This document shows, in pieces, positions 16,170 through 25,805 of a DNA stretch of 64,000 nt (the stretch's first letter is position 1; every line of letters starts with the position of its first letter). Position numbers and translations under genes: made by a program. The stretch spans positions 62,001-126,000 of the forward strand of contig NZ_WWCS01000008.1 in assembly GCF_009857535.1 (NCBI RefSeq), in the 5' to 3' direction. This DNA is from Duganella margarita. GTDB taxonomy: Bacteria; Pseudomonadota; Gammaproteobacteria; Burkholderiales; Burkholderiaceae_D. Below the pieces are notes generated by a model. That model saw only the letters and a program-made list of their open reading frames with translations. It was not told the origin of the DNA and ran no database searches.

Positions 16170-18549
16170 GGCAGGTTTCCCAGCAGCGGGTGAAGCCCAG
16201 TTTCGGGAAGTCGCCGCCGTTGGCCCACAGGTTAGGCAGCTGGTTGAAGGCGTTGTTGACGCCCGCACTGAGGAAGGTGCGTTTGCTGAAGCCATAACGT
16301 ACCGTCGCATCCACCAGCCAGCGCGCATCCCATTTTTGCAGAGGGCTGAAGTTGGAAGCCTCCACCGGGCCGTAGTAGTTGGCGCGGGTGTTCAGGTTCC
16401 ACGGGCCCATGGTGTAGTCAGCGGCCACCACGTGGTGTTTGCGCGGCTGGCCATGTTCGATCAGGGTGACCTGCGACTGGTCGAACAGCTTCTCGCCGCT
16501 CAGCACCGTGGACGTCGAATGACGCTTGGTCACTTCGGTTTTGTTGAAGCCCAGTTGGCCCGACAGTACCAGCGTGGACGCATCAAATTTGGTGGTGTTC
16601 TCGGCCACCACGTCCAGGCCACGGGTGCGGGTGTCCACCGCATTGGTGAAGAACTGCGCCTGGCCCACGCCCAGCGGTTTGAGGATGTTGGCGATCGGGC
16701 CGCCGCCGGATTCCGGTGCGATCTCGCTGGAGAACACAATGCGATCCTTGATCTTGATCTCGTACACATCGGCCGTCAGCGAGAAGTTCTTCACCGGACG
16801 CAGCACCACGCCCATGCTGCCGTTGGTGGAGGTTTCCTCCTTCAGCGGCTTGATGCCGAAGGCCTGGGTCACGGTGCTGCCCTGGCGCGCGGTCAGCGTT
16901 TCGGTCAGCACGCCGTTATTCAGGTTGGTGGAGACGGAGCTGTAGAACTCCTGCTGCACGCTTGGCGCGCGGAAGCCGGTGGACAGGCTGGCGCGGAAGC
17001 CGACTTCCTTGGTCGGGTCGAAGCGGCCACTCAGCTTGCCGGTGACGGTGCTGCCGAAGTCCGAGTATTTTTCGTAGCGCACCGCGCCGCCCAGCGTCAG
17101 CGTGTCGACCGGCTTGGTCTCGGCGTCGAGGAACAGGGCGATGTTGTGGCGGCCCGAATCCACCGCTGTTCCCGGCGTATAGCCAGGGAAGCCCTGGATG
17201 CCGGCGGCAGCGGTGGCGCCGCTTGGCGTGGTGATGGCGATGGCCGGGTTGTTGGTGCGGCCGTACTGGTAGGAGACCGGATCGCCGGCGATGATCTGGT
17301 AGTTGTCCTGGCGGTACTCGAAGCCGGTGGCCAGCGAGACCACGGTGTTGCCCAGCGTGACCGGGCCTTTGACGTCGGCGTTGAAGGTCAGCTGCGAGAA
17401 CTTCAGCGTGCCGGTGTCGGCTTCGCGCGGCGAGTCGGCGTAGATGCCGCCGCCCGGTTTCGGTTCGTACCAGTAGGAGACGTTCAAGCTGTTCGACTCG
17501 TGGAACGCCAGTTCGCTCTGGCCGTAGTTGATGCTGATGTCGGCCTTCCAGTCGCGCGGCAGGTCGCGGCGGTACCCGAAGGCGAACGAGGCGTCCTTGA
17601 TGTCGGTGCTGATCGCCGGCAGGAAGCCGTTGGGATACACGGCCGGCACGGTGCGATCGTCGCCGGCGGAACGGAAGAAGCCATACGAATCGCTCTTACG
17701 CTTGGAGACGCCGCCGAAGGCGTAGATCTCGCTCTCTTTATCGATCGGCAGCGCGCCGTTCCACCAGAAGTAGCCGTCCTTGGTGTTGCTGTCGCCGATG
17801 TGCTGCGTCACGCGCGGCGGATTGACGCGCAATGAATCGGGTCCGGCGCGGTTGGTTTCGCCGCGCTTGCGGCCTTCCAGCGTCAGGTTGATGTAGCCGC
17901 CGTTTTCGCCCAGCGCGAAGCCGCGGTTGGCGCTGGCCGAGTACAGGTCGCCGTCGCCTTCGGAGGTGGTACCCAGCTGGCCGCTCAGCGACGTCTCGCC
18001 GGTGTTGGACTTGAGGACGATGTTGATCACGCCTGCAATCGCATCCGAGCCGTATTGGGCCGCCGCGCCATCGCGCAGCACTTCGATGTGGTGGATGGCG
18101 GCCAGCGGAATGGCGTTGATGTCGGTACCGGCCGAGCCACGGCCAATGGTCTGCTGCACGTTGACCAGCGCCTGCTGGTGGCGGCGTTTGCCGTTGATCA
18201 GCACCAGCACCTGGTCCGGACCCAGCGAACGCAGGGTGGCCGGGCGGATCGAGTCGGTGCCGTCGCTGATGAAGGTGCTGGAGAAGTTGAACGACGGGTC
18301 CAGCGTTTGCAGCAGCTTGCCCAGTTCCAGCGGGCCGGCGGTTTGCAGGTCCTTGAGGCCGATCAGGCCGACCGGCGACGAGGTGTCCAGCGCCGTCTTG
18401 GCCACCGAGCGCGAGCCCAGTACCACCACGGTTTGTTCGTCTGCCTTGGCGCCGCTGTCGGTAGACGTTTGCGCGCTGGCGGTTTGTGCCGCCAGCAGCA
18501 GGATAGCGCTGGCAAGCATGGTGCGTTTGAATTGCGGAGCTCTTGTCAT
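16117..18549 (-). CDS. TonB-dependent outer-membrane receptor
   Basis: The protein has 810 residues from the ATG complementary to 18547-18549, preceded by GAGAGAAC; the longer frame to 18654 lacks support. It has a Sec signal (MLASAILLLAAQTASAQ), a plug domain (LGKLLQTLDPSFNFSS, VLVLINGKRRHQQALVN, IEVLRDGAAAQYGSDAIAGVINIVLK) and a C-terminal beta-barrel ending in phenylalanine. It should take up a large ligand (siderophore, vitamin or oligosaccharide) using TonB energy; the substrate cannot be told from sequence. It stands alone, convergent with the MocR gene, and is not obviously part of an operon. Confidence 0.92.
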   Translation of the reverse strand: MTRAPQFKRTMLASAILLLAAQTASAQTSTDSGAKADEQTVVVLGSRSVAKTALDTSSPVGLIGLKDLQTAGPLELGKLLQTLDPSFNFSSTFISDGTDSIRPATLRSLGPDQVLVLINGKRRHQQALVNVQQTIGRGSAGTDINAIPLAAIHHIEVLRDGAAAQYGSDAIAGVINIVLKSNTGETSLSGQLGTTSEGDGDLYSASANRGFALGENGGYINLTLEGRKRGETNRAGPDSLRVNPPRVTQHIGDSNTKDGYFWWNGALPIDKESEIYAFGGVSKRKSDSYGFFRSAGDDRTVPAVYPNGFLPAISTDIKDASFAFGYRRDLPRDWKADISINYGQSELAFHESNSLNVSYWYEPKPGGGIYADSPREADTGTLKFSQLTFNADVKGPVTLGNTVVSLATGFEYRQDNYQIIAGDPVSYQYGRTNNPAIAITTPSGATAAAGIQGFPGYTPGTAVDSGRHNIALFLDAETKPVDTLTLGGAVRYEKYSDFGSTVTGKLSGRFDPTKEVGFRASLSTGFRAPSVQQEFYSSVSTNLNNGVLTETLTARQGSTVTQAFGIKPLKEETSTNGSMGVVLRPVKNFSLTADVYEIKIKDRIVFSSEIAPESGGGPIANILKPLGVGQAQFFTNAVDTRTRGLDVVAENTTKFDASTLVLSGQLGFNKTEVTKRHSTSTVLSGEKLFDQSQVTLIEHGQPRKHHVVAADYTMGPWNLNTRANYYGPVEASNFSPLQKWDARWLVDATVRYGFSKRTFLSAGVNNAFNQLPNLWANGGDFPKLGFTRCWETCPIGVNGRSFYVRADTAF

Positions 18550-18818
18550 TGTTCTCTCTCGTGGTATTTTCCAAAGACGGCCCGCGGGGGGTAAGGCCGT
18601 TGGAAAAATACTAATGGGAGGAGTCGTGTAACGACAACGCGGCACGCACCACAATGTTGCGAATTATGCACATTTGCACATACTTCGTGCACTGTAACGT
18701 AATGTATCGTAAGCTGGCCGGCGACCCGGCACGTGTCTGCGCAATGCAGGTGCAAAAGTGTGGCGCGCGCGCATCGGTATGATGCGCTTGCATATCGATA
18801 GACGGAAACCGGCGCGGC

Positions 18819-19595
18819 TTATTGCTGGTCGCGCATCCACTCTTTCAGGCCGTTGACCCATGACTTTGCCGGCAGATTAAGCGTTTTCTTGATCTCGCCG
18901 GCGCGCTCATACAGCACGCTGAAATCCAGCGATGGCGCATTCTTGAAGGCGATGACGACGATGTTTGCGTCGTGCACTTCCGGCAGCCACACCACGGCGT
19001 CGAACACCATTTCCATGGTTTGCAGGTTCTTGTCGTAGTTGGAGAAGTCGTCGCCGAAGACGTTGGTGGTCATGATGCCGCCGTCGCGCAGCACGTCGGC
19101 GCAGCCCTGGTAGAACTCCGGCGAGTCCAGCACCGGGCCGCGCGCTTCTTCGTCGTACAGGTCCACTTGCAGGATGTCGACGGTGTTGCGGTTGGCCGGA
19201 TCGAGCACGAAATCCATGGCGTTCATCTCGCGCACGTCCAGCCGCTCGTCATTGGACGGCAGGGCAAACTGCGCCTGGCACATGGCGATCACGTTGGGAT
19301 TGAGTTCGATGGCGGTCACGCGCGCCTGCGGCAGGCGGCGGTAGCAGAACTTGGTCAGCGCGGCGCTGCCCAGGCCCAGTTGCACGATGTGCTGCGGGTT
19401 CTCGTTGAAGAGTAACCACATCATCATCATCTGGATGTATTCCAGCTCGATGTTATCGGGTTTGGCGATGCGCATCGCACCCTGCACCCAGGAGGTGCCA
19501 AGGTGCAGGCTGCGCACGCCCTGGAATTCGGTGACGGTGGCGGGCGGGTGGCCAGGTTGATCGAAGCGGGGGGAGGGGGATGGAGACTTGGACAT
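18819..19595 (-). CDS. Spermidine-synthase-like aminopropyltransferase/methyltransferase
   Basis: The protein has 258 residues. It has the Rossmann fold of the polyamine synthase family: VQLGLGSAAL at residues 71-80 is the nucleotide-binding loop, IELNP at 96-100 the acidic ribose contact, and ILQVDLYDE the later acidic motif. The catalytic aspartate context of true SpeE is only partly present (DLYDEEARGP), so the substrate is uncertain. It lies 12 bases after the sensor kinase gene on the same strand and is likely the last gene of the ABC/two-component operon. The start lacks a good Shine-Dalgarno, consistent with coupling. Confidence 0.75.
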   Translation of the reverse strand: MSKSPSPSPRFDQPGHPPATVTEFQGVRSLHLGTSWVQGAMRIAKPDNIELEYIQMMMMWLLFNENPQHIVQLGLGSAALTKFCYRRLPQARVTAIELNPNVIAMCQAQFALPSNDERLDVREMNAMDFVLDPANRNTVDILQVDLYDEEARGPVLDSPEFYQGCADVLRDGGIMTTNVFGDDFSNYDKNLQTMEMVFDAVVWLPEVHDANIVVIAFKNAPSLDFSVLYERAGEIKKTLNLPAKSWVNGLKEWMRDQQ

Positions 19596-19607
19596 CCCGC
19601 TAGTTTA

Positions 19608-21083
19608 TCAGGCCAGCGGCAAAATGATGGTCACGGTCAGGCCGCCGCCTTCGCGGTTGGTGAGGGTGATGCGGCCGCCGTGCGCTTCGGCGATTTCGCG
19701 CGCCAGCGCCAGACCGAGGCCGGTGCCGCTGCGTTTGGTGGAGTAGAACGGCACCAGCGCGTTGGTCAACACCGCTTCGCTCATGCCGGGGCCACGGTCC
19801 AGCACATCGATGCGCACGGCGTCGTGCAGGCGGCGTATCTCCAGGCTGACTTCATCCGTGGGCGAGCCGGATTCGTGGGCGTTCTTCAGCAGGTTTAGCA
19901 AGGCTTGCTCCAGCTGCGCCGGATCGAAGGCGCACGGCTCGGCCGGCGGCTCGCCCACTAGCTTGAACATGACCTGCTCACCCAGCTGCGTCAGGAAGCC
20001 TTGCCAGTGCTGGGTTTCCAGCCGTGGCGTCGGCAGCTTGGCGAAGCGCGCGTAGCCGAGGATGAAGTTTTCCAGGTGGCGGGTGCGCTCTTCGATGGTG
20101 CCCAGGATTTGCGGCAGGCGCTCGGTCTGCCCACGCCGCACCAGCTCCGCGCCGGAGTGGGCCAGCGAGGTCAGTGGCGCCAGTGAGTTATTCAGTTCGT
20201 GGCTGATCACGCGGATGACTTTTTTCCATGTCTGCACTTCCTGGCGGCGCAGTTCCATCGTCAGTTGGCGCAGCAGCAGCAGTTCGTGTCTACGGCCATT
20301 CAGTTTGAAGCTGCGGCGCGCCAGGTGGTAGACATCTTCTTCGTCGATGTCGGTATTGGCGCCGGTGGCTTTGGTGGTGAACAGGCCGTCGCCGCCGCGT
20401 GCCAGTGCTTCCAGCAGCGCCGGCGAGGCGTGGGCCAGGATGTCTTCGAGCTGATGGCCTTCCAGCCGGCGGCCCTGGTTCAGCAGCTGGCGCGCGGCGA
20501 GGTTGGCGTAGACGATAGGGCCGGCGTCGCTGACCAGCAGCATGGCCACCGGCGTGTTTTGCACCATGGTGTCCAGCAGCAGTTCGCGCTGTACCAGGTC
20601 GAGGCGCTGTTTGCGCAGCACGGCGCCGAGCGCGTTGTGGGCGGCTACCAGGTCGCTCAGTTCATCGTTTTGCGGCCAGTGCAGGCTGAAGGAAAAGTCG
20701 CCGTCCTGGTAGCTGGTGACGGTGCCGGTCAGCGCGCGGAACAGCGATAGCATGCGCTCCAGCTCCGCGCGGATGGTGATGATGGAGATAGGCAGCACGC
20801 ACAGCAGGCAGATCGCCAGCACCAGGCTGGAATTGTCTGGGAAGACGCGGGTGAGTTCGAGCGCGATCAGGATGCCGACGGTGAGCAGCGTACCAATCAG
20901 CGCGGTCCAGCGGGTAAGCAGCGAGAGGCGCAGGCCGCGCCGTGGTTGCGCCGCGCCGGCGGCGGCAGGCTCGCGGTCGCGTGATGTCTGCCCGGCGGCT
21001 TTGCCGGACCCCGCCGGCGCCTCGGCCGCATTTCCTGCCGCGGCGTCGGCTTCGCGATCAGTGTTGTCGCGGTGCCCGGTCAC
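19608..21083 (-). CDS. NtrB/NtrY-type sensor histidine kinase
   Basis: The protein has 491 residues and starts with GTG (complement of 21081-21083), which overlaps the regulator's stop by 4 bases. An Ala/Gly-rich cytoplasmic N-terminus of ~50 residues precedes two helices (about 60-80 and 87-104), then a HAMP-like segment, a PAS domain (NTPVAMLLVSDAGPIVYANLAARQLL, ~177-202), the phosphoacceptor H295 in VISHELNNSLAPL, and the HATPase boxes (NLLKNAHESG, DRGPGM, GTGLGLALAREI). It should phosphorylate the sigma-54 activator encoded just upstream. There is little periplasmic sequence, so the signal may be sensed in or near the membrane. Confidence 0.9.
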   Translation of the reverse strand: MTGHRDNTDREADAAAGNAAEAPAGSGKAAGQTSRDREPAAAGAAQPRRGLRLSLLTRWTALIGTLLTVGILIALELTRVFPDNSSLVLAICLLCVLPISIITIRAELERMLSLFRALTGTVTSYQDGDFSFSLHWPQNDELSDLVAAHNALGAVLRKQRLDLVQRELLLDTMVQNTPVAMLLVSDAGPIVYANLAARQLLNQGRRLEGHQLEDILAHASPALLEALARGGDGLFTTKATGANTDIDEEDVYHLARRSFKLNGRRHELLLLRQLTMELRRQEVQTWKKVIRVISHELNNSLAPLTSLAHSGAELVRRGQTERLPQILGTIEERTRHLENFILGYARFAKLPTPRLETQHWQGFLTQLGEQVMFKLVGEPPAEPCAFDPAQLEQALLNLLKNAHESGSPTDEVSLEIRRLHDAVRIDVLDRGPGMSEAVLTNALVPFYSTKRSGTGLGLALAREIAEAHGGRITLTNREGGGLTVTIILPLA

Positions 21084-22456
21084 GGCCGCACGATGCCCAG
21101 CCGCTCCATGCGCCGGTACAGCGCCTGGCGTGACAGGCCCAGTTCCGCCGCCGCTTGCGCCACCACGCCGCCGGCCCGGCTCAGCGCCAGGCTGATGGCG
21201 TCGCGGTCCGGTTCACGGTTGCCTTCATCGGCGCTGGCCGCTGCTGTGCCGACCGATGCCGACATCGCTGCCGAAGCGGACGCCGGCGGCAGGCCCAGGT
21301 CGGCCACTTTGATGACGTCGCCGCTGGCCAACAGGCCGGCGCGCATCATGACGTTTTTCAGTTCGCGTACGTTGCCCGGCCACGCATGCGCCAGCAGCGC
21401 CGCCTGCGCATCGGCATGCAGTTGTTTGCCGGCGCCGAGGAAGTGCATCGCCAACGGCAGGATGTCCAGCGGCCGCGCCGCCAGCGGCGGCAGCCGCAGT
21501 TCGATCACGTTGAGGCGATAGAACAGATCTTCGCGGAAGGTGCCGGCCTTGATCATGGCCTGCAGGTCGGCATTGGTGGCGCTGATCACGCGCACCTTGA
21601 CCTGGCGCTCGCGGTTGGAGCCGAGACGTTCGAAGCGGCCGGTCTCCAGCACCCGCAGCAGTTTCATTTGTCCGGCCAGCGGCAGGTTGCCGATTTCGTC
21701 GAGGAACAGCGTGCCGCCGTCGGCCGCTTCAAACTTGCCCTCGCGCGCCTTGGAGGCGCCGGTGTAGGCGCCGGCATCGGCGCCGAACAGCTCCGCCTCA
21801 ATCAGCTCGGACGGGATGGCGCCGCAGTTCAGCACCACGAATGGTCCACCGCGCACGGCGGAATTGGCCTGGATGATTTCTGCGATGCGTTCCTTGCCGG
21901 TGCCATTCGGGCCGGAGATCAGCACCGGCACGTCGGCGCGCGCCACCTGGCAGGCCAGATGGATCACGCGTTCGGTGGCCTGGTCCTGAAACACCATGCC
22001 GCGCAGGTCGTGGCCGTTTTCCAGTTCGCGCCGCTGGCGCAGGTCGGCCTGCACGCGCTGCTGCAAGGCGCGCTTGGCCTGTCCCAGTTCGATCAGGTTG
22101 TTGACAGTGGCGATCAGCTTGTTGTCGTCCCACGGCTTGGCCAGATAGTCGGCGGCGCCGGCCTTGATCAGGTCCACCGCCGCATTCAGGTGGGTCCAGG
22201 CGGTCAGCAGGATCACCGGCAGGTCCGGATGGCGGGCGCGGATGGCGCCGAACAGCGCCGTGCCTTCCTCGCCGGAAGTGGTGTCGGCGCTGAAGTTCAT
22301 GTCCTGCAACACCAGGTCCACGCTGTGCTGCTCCAGCAGCGCCAGGCCGGCTTCGGGCGAGGCGGCGCGCAGCGCCTCGATGTCGTGCAGTGAAAACAGC
22401 ACTTCCAGGGCCACCGAAACGGCGGCGTTATCGTCGATGATGAGTACAGTAGGCAT
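21080..22456 (-). CDS. NtrC-family sigma-54-dependent response regulator
   Basis: The protein has 458 residues from the ATG complementary to 22454-22456; the frame is open further upstream into the permease gene region but that part is not credible. The receiver domain has acidic residues D8-D9, phosphoacceptor D52 (LQDMN) and K107. The AAA+ domain has Walker A GPNGTGKE (182-189), the sigma-54 contact loop GAYTGA (229-234; the usual form is GAFTGA) and Walker B FLDE (251-254). A Fis-type helix-turn-helix ([20 protein letters not shown]) ends the protein. It likely activates the -24/-12 promoter upstream of this same operon. Confidence 0.92.
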   Translation of the reverse strand: MPTVLIIDDNAAVSVALEVLFSLHDIEALRAASPEAGLALLEQHSVDLVLQDMNFSADTTSGEEGTALFGAIRARHPDLPVILLTAWTHLNAAVDLIKAGAADYLAKPWDDNKLIATVNNLIELGQAKRALQQRVQADLRQRRELENGHDLRGMVFQDQATERVIHLACQVARADVPVLISGPNGTGKERIAEIIQANSAVRGGPFVVLNCGAIPSELIEAELFGADAGAYTGASKAREGKFEAADGGTLFLDEIGNLPLAGQMKLLRVLETGRFERLGSNRERQVKVRVISATNADLQAMIKAGTFREDLFYRLNVIELRLPPLAARPLDILPLAMHFLGAGKQLHADAQAALLAHAWPGNVRELKNVMMRAGLLASGDVIKVADLGLPPASASAAMSASVGTAAASADEGNREPDRDAISLALSRAGGVVAQAAAELGLSRQALYRRMERLGIVRP

Positions 22457-22506
22457 GCCGCAAGCATAACATTGTCGCGGCATGCCTTGGGCTCCGGTTG
22501 CCGTCA

Positions 22507-23742
22507 TTACGCGGTGCGGGTGGCAGTGGCCGGCGAGATGCTGGCCGCGCGCCATGCCGGGCCGTAGACGGCGAACACGCCCAGCGCCAGGAATACGCCG
22601 GAACCGATCAACAGGTAGCTGGCCGGCAGCCGCGCCATTTCCAGCTTGCTGACCAACAGCTGGTTCAGCCCCAGTGCCAGCAGCACGCCGGCGGCGACGC
22701 CGGCACTCGTAATCAGTACGTTCTCGGTGATGAAGTAGCGCAGGATATCGACCCGGCGCGCACCCAGTGCGCGGCGCACGCCGATCTGCTTGCGGCGCTG
22801 CGTGACCCACAGGCTGGCCATGCCGACGATGCCGCTGGCGGTGATCAGCAGCAGCAGCACGCTGACCGTCACCAGCATCCACGCCAGCGCCAGGTCGGCG
22901 CGATAGCGCAGCTTGCGGAATTCCGACAGGGTCTTGGTCTTGATGATCAGCGGTTCCGGCGAGGCGGCGCGCAGCGCCGCTTCGATTTCCTTGGTCACCC
23001 GGTCCCGCTGGCCCGCCTCGGCGCGCACCGTGTAGCCGTAGCCGGCATCGCCGGTGGTGCGCACCGGCACGATGAACGATTGCTCGCCTTTGGCGCCGAT
23101 TTGCGCATTCGGCGTCTGCAGCTTTTCAACCACGCCAACGATGCGCAACGGGTTGGCGTCGCTGCCGGTACCGTTCAGCATCTGTTTGCCGACAAAGCTG
23201 GTGGCGCCGGGCCACAGCTTTTCGCCCAGCACCCGCGTGATGATGGCCACCTTGGGGAATTCCTTGCTGGTGTTGCCGTCGATTTCCAGCAGCTCGTTGG
23301 ACAGGAAATCGCGGCCCTCCACCAGTTGCAGCCCCCAGGTTTTCACCAGCGATTCGGCGGATTGGTAGGTCGAGCCCAGCGTGGTCGAGGTGACCTGCTT
23401 GTAGTCGGTGGCCAGGCCGGTGGTATTGCCGGAGCGGCTAAGCGGATTCTGGCTGACCTGGGCCACCGAGGTGACGCCGGGCACCGCGCGGATGGTGGCG
23501 ATTTCGGCGTGCTGGCTGGCCAGGCTGGCCTCGTGCGGCAGCGTCTTCAGATGGCGCACCTGGACGCTGACGATCTGCTCTTCGTTGGCGACGCCGCTGG
23601 CGCGCGCCGACATGGCCTGGCGGTCCTTGACGATGTAGATGGCGTTGGACAGGATCGCCAGGCTGAGGGCGACCTGCACCGCCACCAGCAGCGGGCCGGT
23701 TTTATTGCGCAGCAGCGCGGACAGGATAGGACGGATTTCCAT
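22507..23742 (-). CDS. MacB/FtsX-type ABC transporter permease
   Basis: The protein has 411 residues. A first transmembrane helix is at about residues 17-37 (PLLVAVQVALSLAILSNAIYIV), followed by a large MacB-type periplasmic domain and three C-terminal helices, the FtsX fold (VSVLLLLITASGIVGMASL, ENVLITSAGVAAGVLLALGL, LLIGSGVFLALGVFAVYG). The conserved RRKQIGVRRALGARR coupling segment is present. With the neighbouring permease it probably forms a heterodimeric MacB-like channel. The gap to the next gene (the regulator, 50 bases) is the widest in the operon. Confidence 0.88.
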   Translation of the reverse strand: MEIRPILSALLRNKTGPLLVAVQVALSLAILSNAIYIVKDRQAMSARASGVANEEQIVSVQVRHLKTLPHEASLASQHAEIATIRAVPGVTSVAQVSQNPLSRSGNTTGLATDYKQVTSTTLGSTYQSAESLVKTWGLQLVEGRDFLSNELLEIDGNTSKEFPKVAIITRVLGEKLWPGATSFVGKQMLNGTGSDANPLRIVGVVEKLQTPNAQIGAKGEQSFIVPVRTTGDAGYGYTVRAEAGQRDRVTKEIEAALRAASPEPLIIKTKTLSEFRKLRYRADLALAWMLVTVSVLLLLITASGIVGMASLWVTQRRKQIGVRRALGARRVDILRYFITENVLITSAGVAAGVLLALGLNQLLVSKLEMARLPASYLLIGSGVFLALGVFAVYGPAWRAASISPATATRTA

Positions 23743-23754
23743 GATGGACCTCGC

Positions 23755-25065
23755 TTATTGGGATTTGAGTTGCAGCGCCGGCGTCACCTGGCAGGCGCGC
23801 CAGGTCGGCAGCAGGCCGGCCAGCACCGCCGCCAGCACCGCCAGCGCAAAGGTGGTGAGCAGCATGATCCAGTCCATCTGCGCCACCACCGACAGCGTCT
23901 TCGATTGCATGGCGATCAGCGACAGCGCGCCGAACGCCAGCAGCAGGCCCAGCACGCCGCCGACCAGGCCGACCACCGTGGTCTCGATCAGGAACTGGGT
24001 GAAGATCTCGCGGCGCGAGGCGCCCAGCGCGCGGCGGATGCCCACTTCGGCGGCGCGCACCGAAAACTTGGCCAGCAGCAGGCCGATGGTGTTGACCAGG
24101 CAAATCAGCAGGAAGCCGGACGACAGCCACACCGACAGCTTGTTGTCGTTGTCGACCACCTTGTTAAACTCCAGCCATTCCATCACGTTATACAGCTTGT
24201 TGGGCGAGTGGCGCAGCAGGCGGCCGAGCTTGCGCTGCTCGGCGGTGTAGCTATCCAGGTAGCTTTGCAGCGCCGCGCGGTCGGCGCTGGCGGTCTCGAA
24301 CCAGAACTGGATCCAGGTGCACTCGGAATCGAGAAAGCCCTGGTAGCCCGGCTCCACGTTGCCCTGGCAGCCGGTGCTGCCGTTGCGGTCCACCTGGTGG
24401 CGCACCGCGGTGGCGAAGGGCACATACATATCGTCCTCGTCGCCGAAGGCGCCGTCGGCGCTGTCGAGGTGCTGGTAGCGCGGCACCACGCTCCAGGTAT
24501 CGAGCACGCCGACGATCTGGTAATCGAAGCCGCCCATGCGCACGCGGCGGCCGACCGGATCGGCGTCGCCGTACAGTTTCTCCGACAGCTTGCGGCTGAT
24601 GACGACCACGTCGTCGCCGCGCTGGTCGGCGGCCGGCGCCCAGCCCTGGCCGTGCAGGAACGGGGTTTCGAACATGTTGAAGTAATCGCCGCCGGTGGCG
24701 ATGCCGCGCACGATGAACACCGCCATGTCCTTACGCTCCGGCTCCAGCGGCATGCCGATGCCAAACAGCGCGGTGCGCCGCTCGCCGGCCTTGCCGGCCA
24801 TGAGATTGACGGCGTCGCGGTAGCTCATTTGCTGGTCGTTGGCGCGGTCGCCGGGCTTGTAGCTTTCCAGCGGACCGTTGTCGAACTGCGGCACGAACAG
24901 GCGGTCGCTCTTGTGCGGGATCGGATTCCCGGACATCACGTGCAGGATAGTCAGCGTCGACACGCTGGCCGCCACGCCGATGGCCAGCGTCAGCACCATC
25001 AGCGCGGTCAGGGCCGGATTGCGGCGCAGGCTGCGCACGCCCAGCAAAAAGTAGTATTGGAACAT
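23755..25065 (-). CDS. MacB/FtsX-type ABC transporter permease
   Basis: The protein has 436 residues. It has a first helix at about 18-40 (ALTALMVLTLAIGVAASVSTL), a MacB periplasmic core domain of about 230 residues, and three C-terminal helices, with the coupling segment VGIRRALGASRREIF. It is a paralogue of the permease encoded 12 bases downstream. The periplasmic domain carries two cysteines in a short span (GSTGCQGN and DSECTW), which may form a disulfide. The gene follows the ATPase gene by 10 bases, so the two are expressed together. Confidence 0.88.
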   Translation of the reverse strand: MFQYYFLLGVRSLRRNPALTALMVLTLAIGVAASVSTLTILHVMSGNPIPHKSDRLFVPQFDNGPLESYKPGDRANDQQMSYRDAVNLMAGKAGERRTALFGIGMPLEPERKDMAVFIVRGIATGGDYFNMFETPFLHGQGWAPAADQRGDDVVVISRKLSEKLYGDADPVGRRVRMGGFDYQIVGVLDTWSVVPRYQHLDSADGAFGDEDDMYVPFATAVRHQVDRNGSTGCQGNVEPGYQGFLDSECTWIQFWFETASADRAALQSYLDSYTAEQRKLGRLLRHSPNKLYNVMEWLEFNKVVDNDNKLSVWLSSGFLLICLVNTIGLLLAKFSVRAAEVGIRRALGASRREIFTQFLIETTVVGLVGGVLGLLLAFGALSLIAMQSKTLSVVAQMDWIMLLTTFALAVLAAVLAGLLPTWRACQVTPALQLKSQ

Positions 25066-25075
25066 GCTGCGCTCC

Positions 25076-25789
25076 TTACGCTTGGGCGGCGTGGCCGACG
25101 GTGCTCAGCGACGGCGACTTGCGCACCAGGTCGGACACCTGGCCGTCGATGATGTGGACATTGCGCTGGGTGCGCACCGCCAGTTCGGGATCGTGGGTCA
25201 CCATCAGGATGGTGGTGCCGGCGGCGTTGATCTCTTCCAGCAGCTCCATCACACCGCGCGCCATTTGCGTATCCAGGTTACCGGTCGGTTCATCGGCCAG
25301 CAGCAGCTTGGGCGAGCCGGCCAGCGCGCGGGCGATCGCCACCCGCTGCTGCTGGCCGCCGGACAGTTCGGCCGGATAGTGCTTCATGCGCGAGGCCAGG
25401 CCGACCTTGGCCAGCGCGTCCTCGATGCGCTCCTTGCGCTCGGCCGCGTTGAAGCCGCGATAGCGCAGCGGCACGTCGACGTTATCGAACAGCGACAGGT
25501 CGGGAATCAGGTTGAAGCCCTGGAAGATGAAGCCCAGCTTTTCATTGCGCAGGCGCGAGCGGGCATTGTCGTCCATGCCGCGCACGTTGACGCCGTCCAG
25601 CACATACTCGCCGTCAGTGAATTCTTCCAGCAGGCCGGCGATGTTGAGGAAGCTGGTCTTGCCGGAGCCGGACGGGCCGGTAACGGTGACGAATTCGCCT
25701 TGCTTGACGTCGATCTCGAAACCGCGCAGCGCGTGGGTTTCGATCATGTGGGTGCGATACACTTTGCTCAGGTTTTTCATGCGCAGCAT
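25076..25789 (-). CDS. ABC transporter ATP-binding protein (MacB/LolD type)
   Basis: The protein has 237 residues. Walker A is GPSGSGKT at residues 38-45, the signature is LSGGQQQRVAIARAL, and Walker B is LLLADEPTGNLD, the form typical of MacB/LolD exporters. It should bind the coupling helices of the two permeases encoded downstream and drive mechanotransmission across the periplasm rather than classic substrate transport. It lies between the adaptor gene and the permeases, 16 and 10 bases away. Confidence 0.93.
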   Translation of the reverse strand: MLRMKNLSKVYRTHMIETHALRGFEIDVKQGEFVTVTGPSGSGKTSFLNIAGLLEEFTDGEYVLDGVNVRGMDDNARSRLRNEKLGFIFQGFNLIPDLSLFDNVDVPLRYRGFNAAERKERIEDALAKVGLASRMKHYPAELSGGQQQRVAIARALAGSPKLLLADEPTGNLDTQMARGVMELLEEINAAGTTILMVTHDPELAVRTQRNVHIIDGQVSDLVRKSPSLSTVGHAAQA

Positions 25790-25805
25790 AGGAGCCTCTC
25801 AGAGT

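Noticed and set aside
22498..25152. Long + strand open frame (884 codons) across the permease genes
   Set aside because: It is the antisense shadow of two GC-rich permease genes with full MacB features on the other strand; the + strand protein is Arg/His/Gln-rich and has no start signal.
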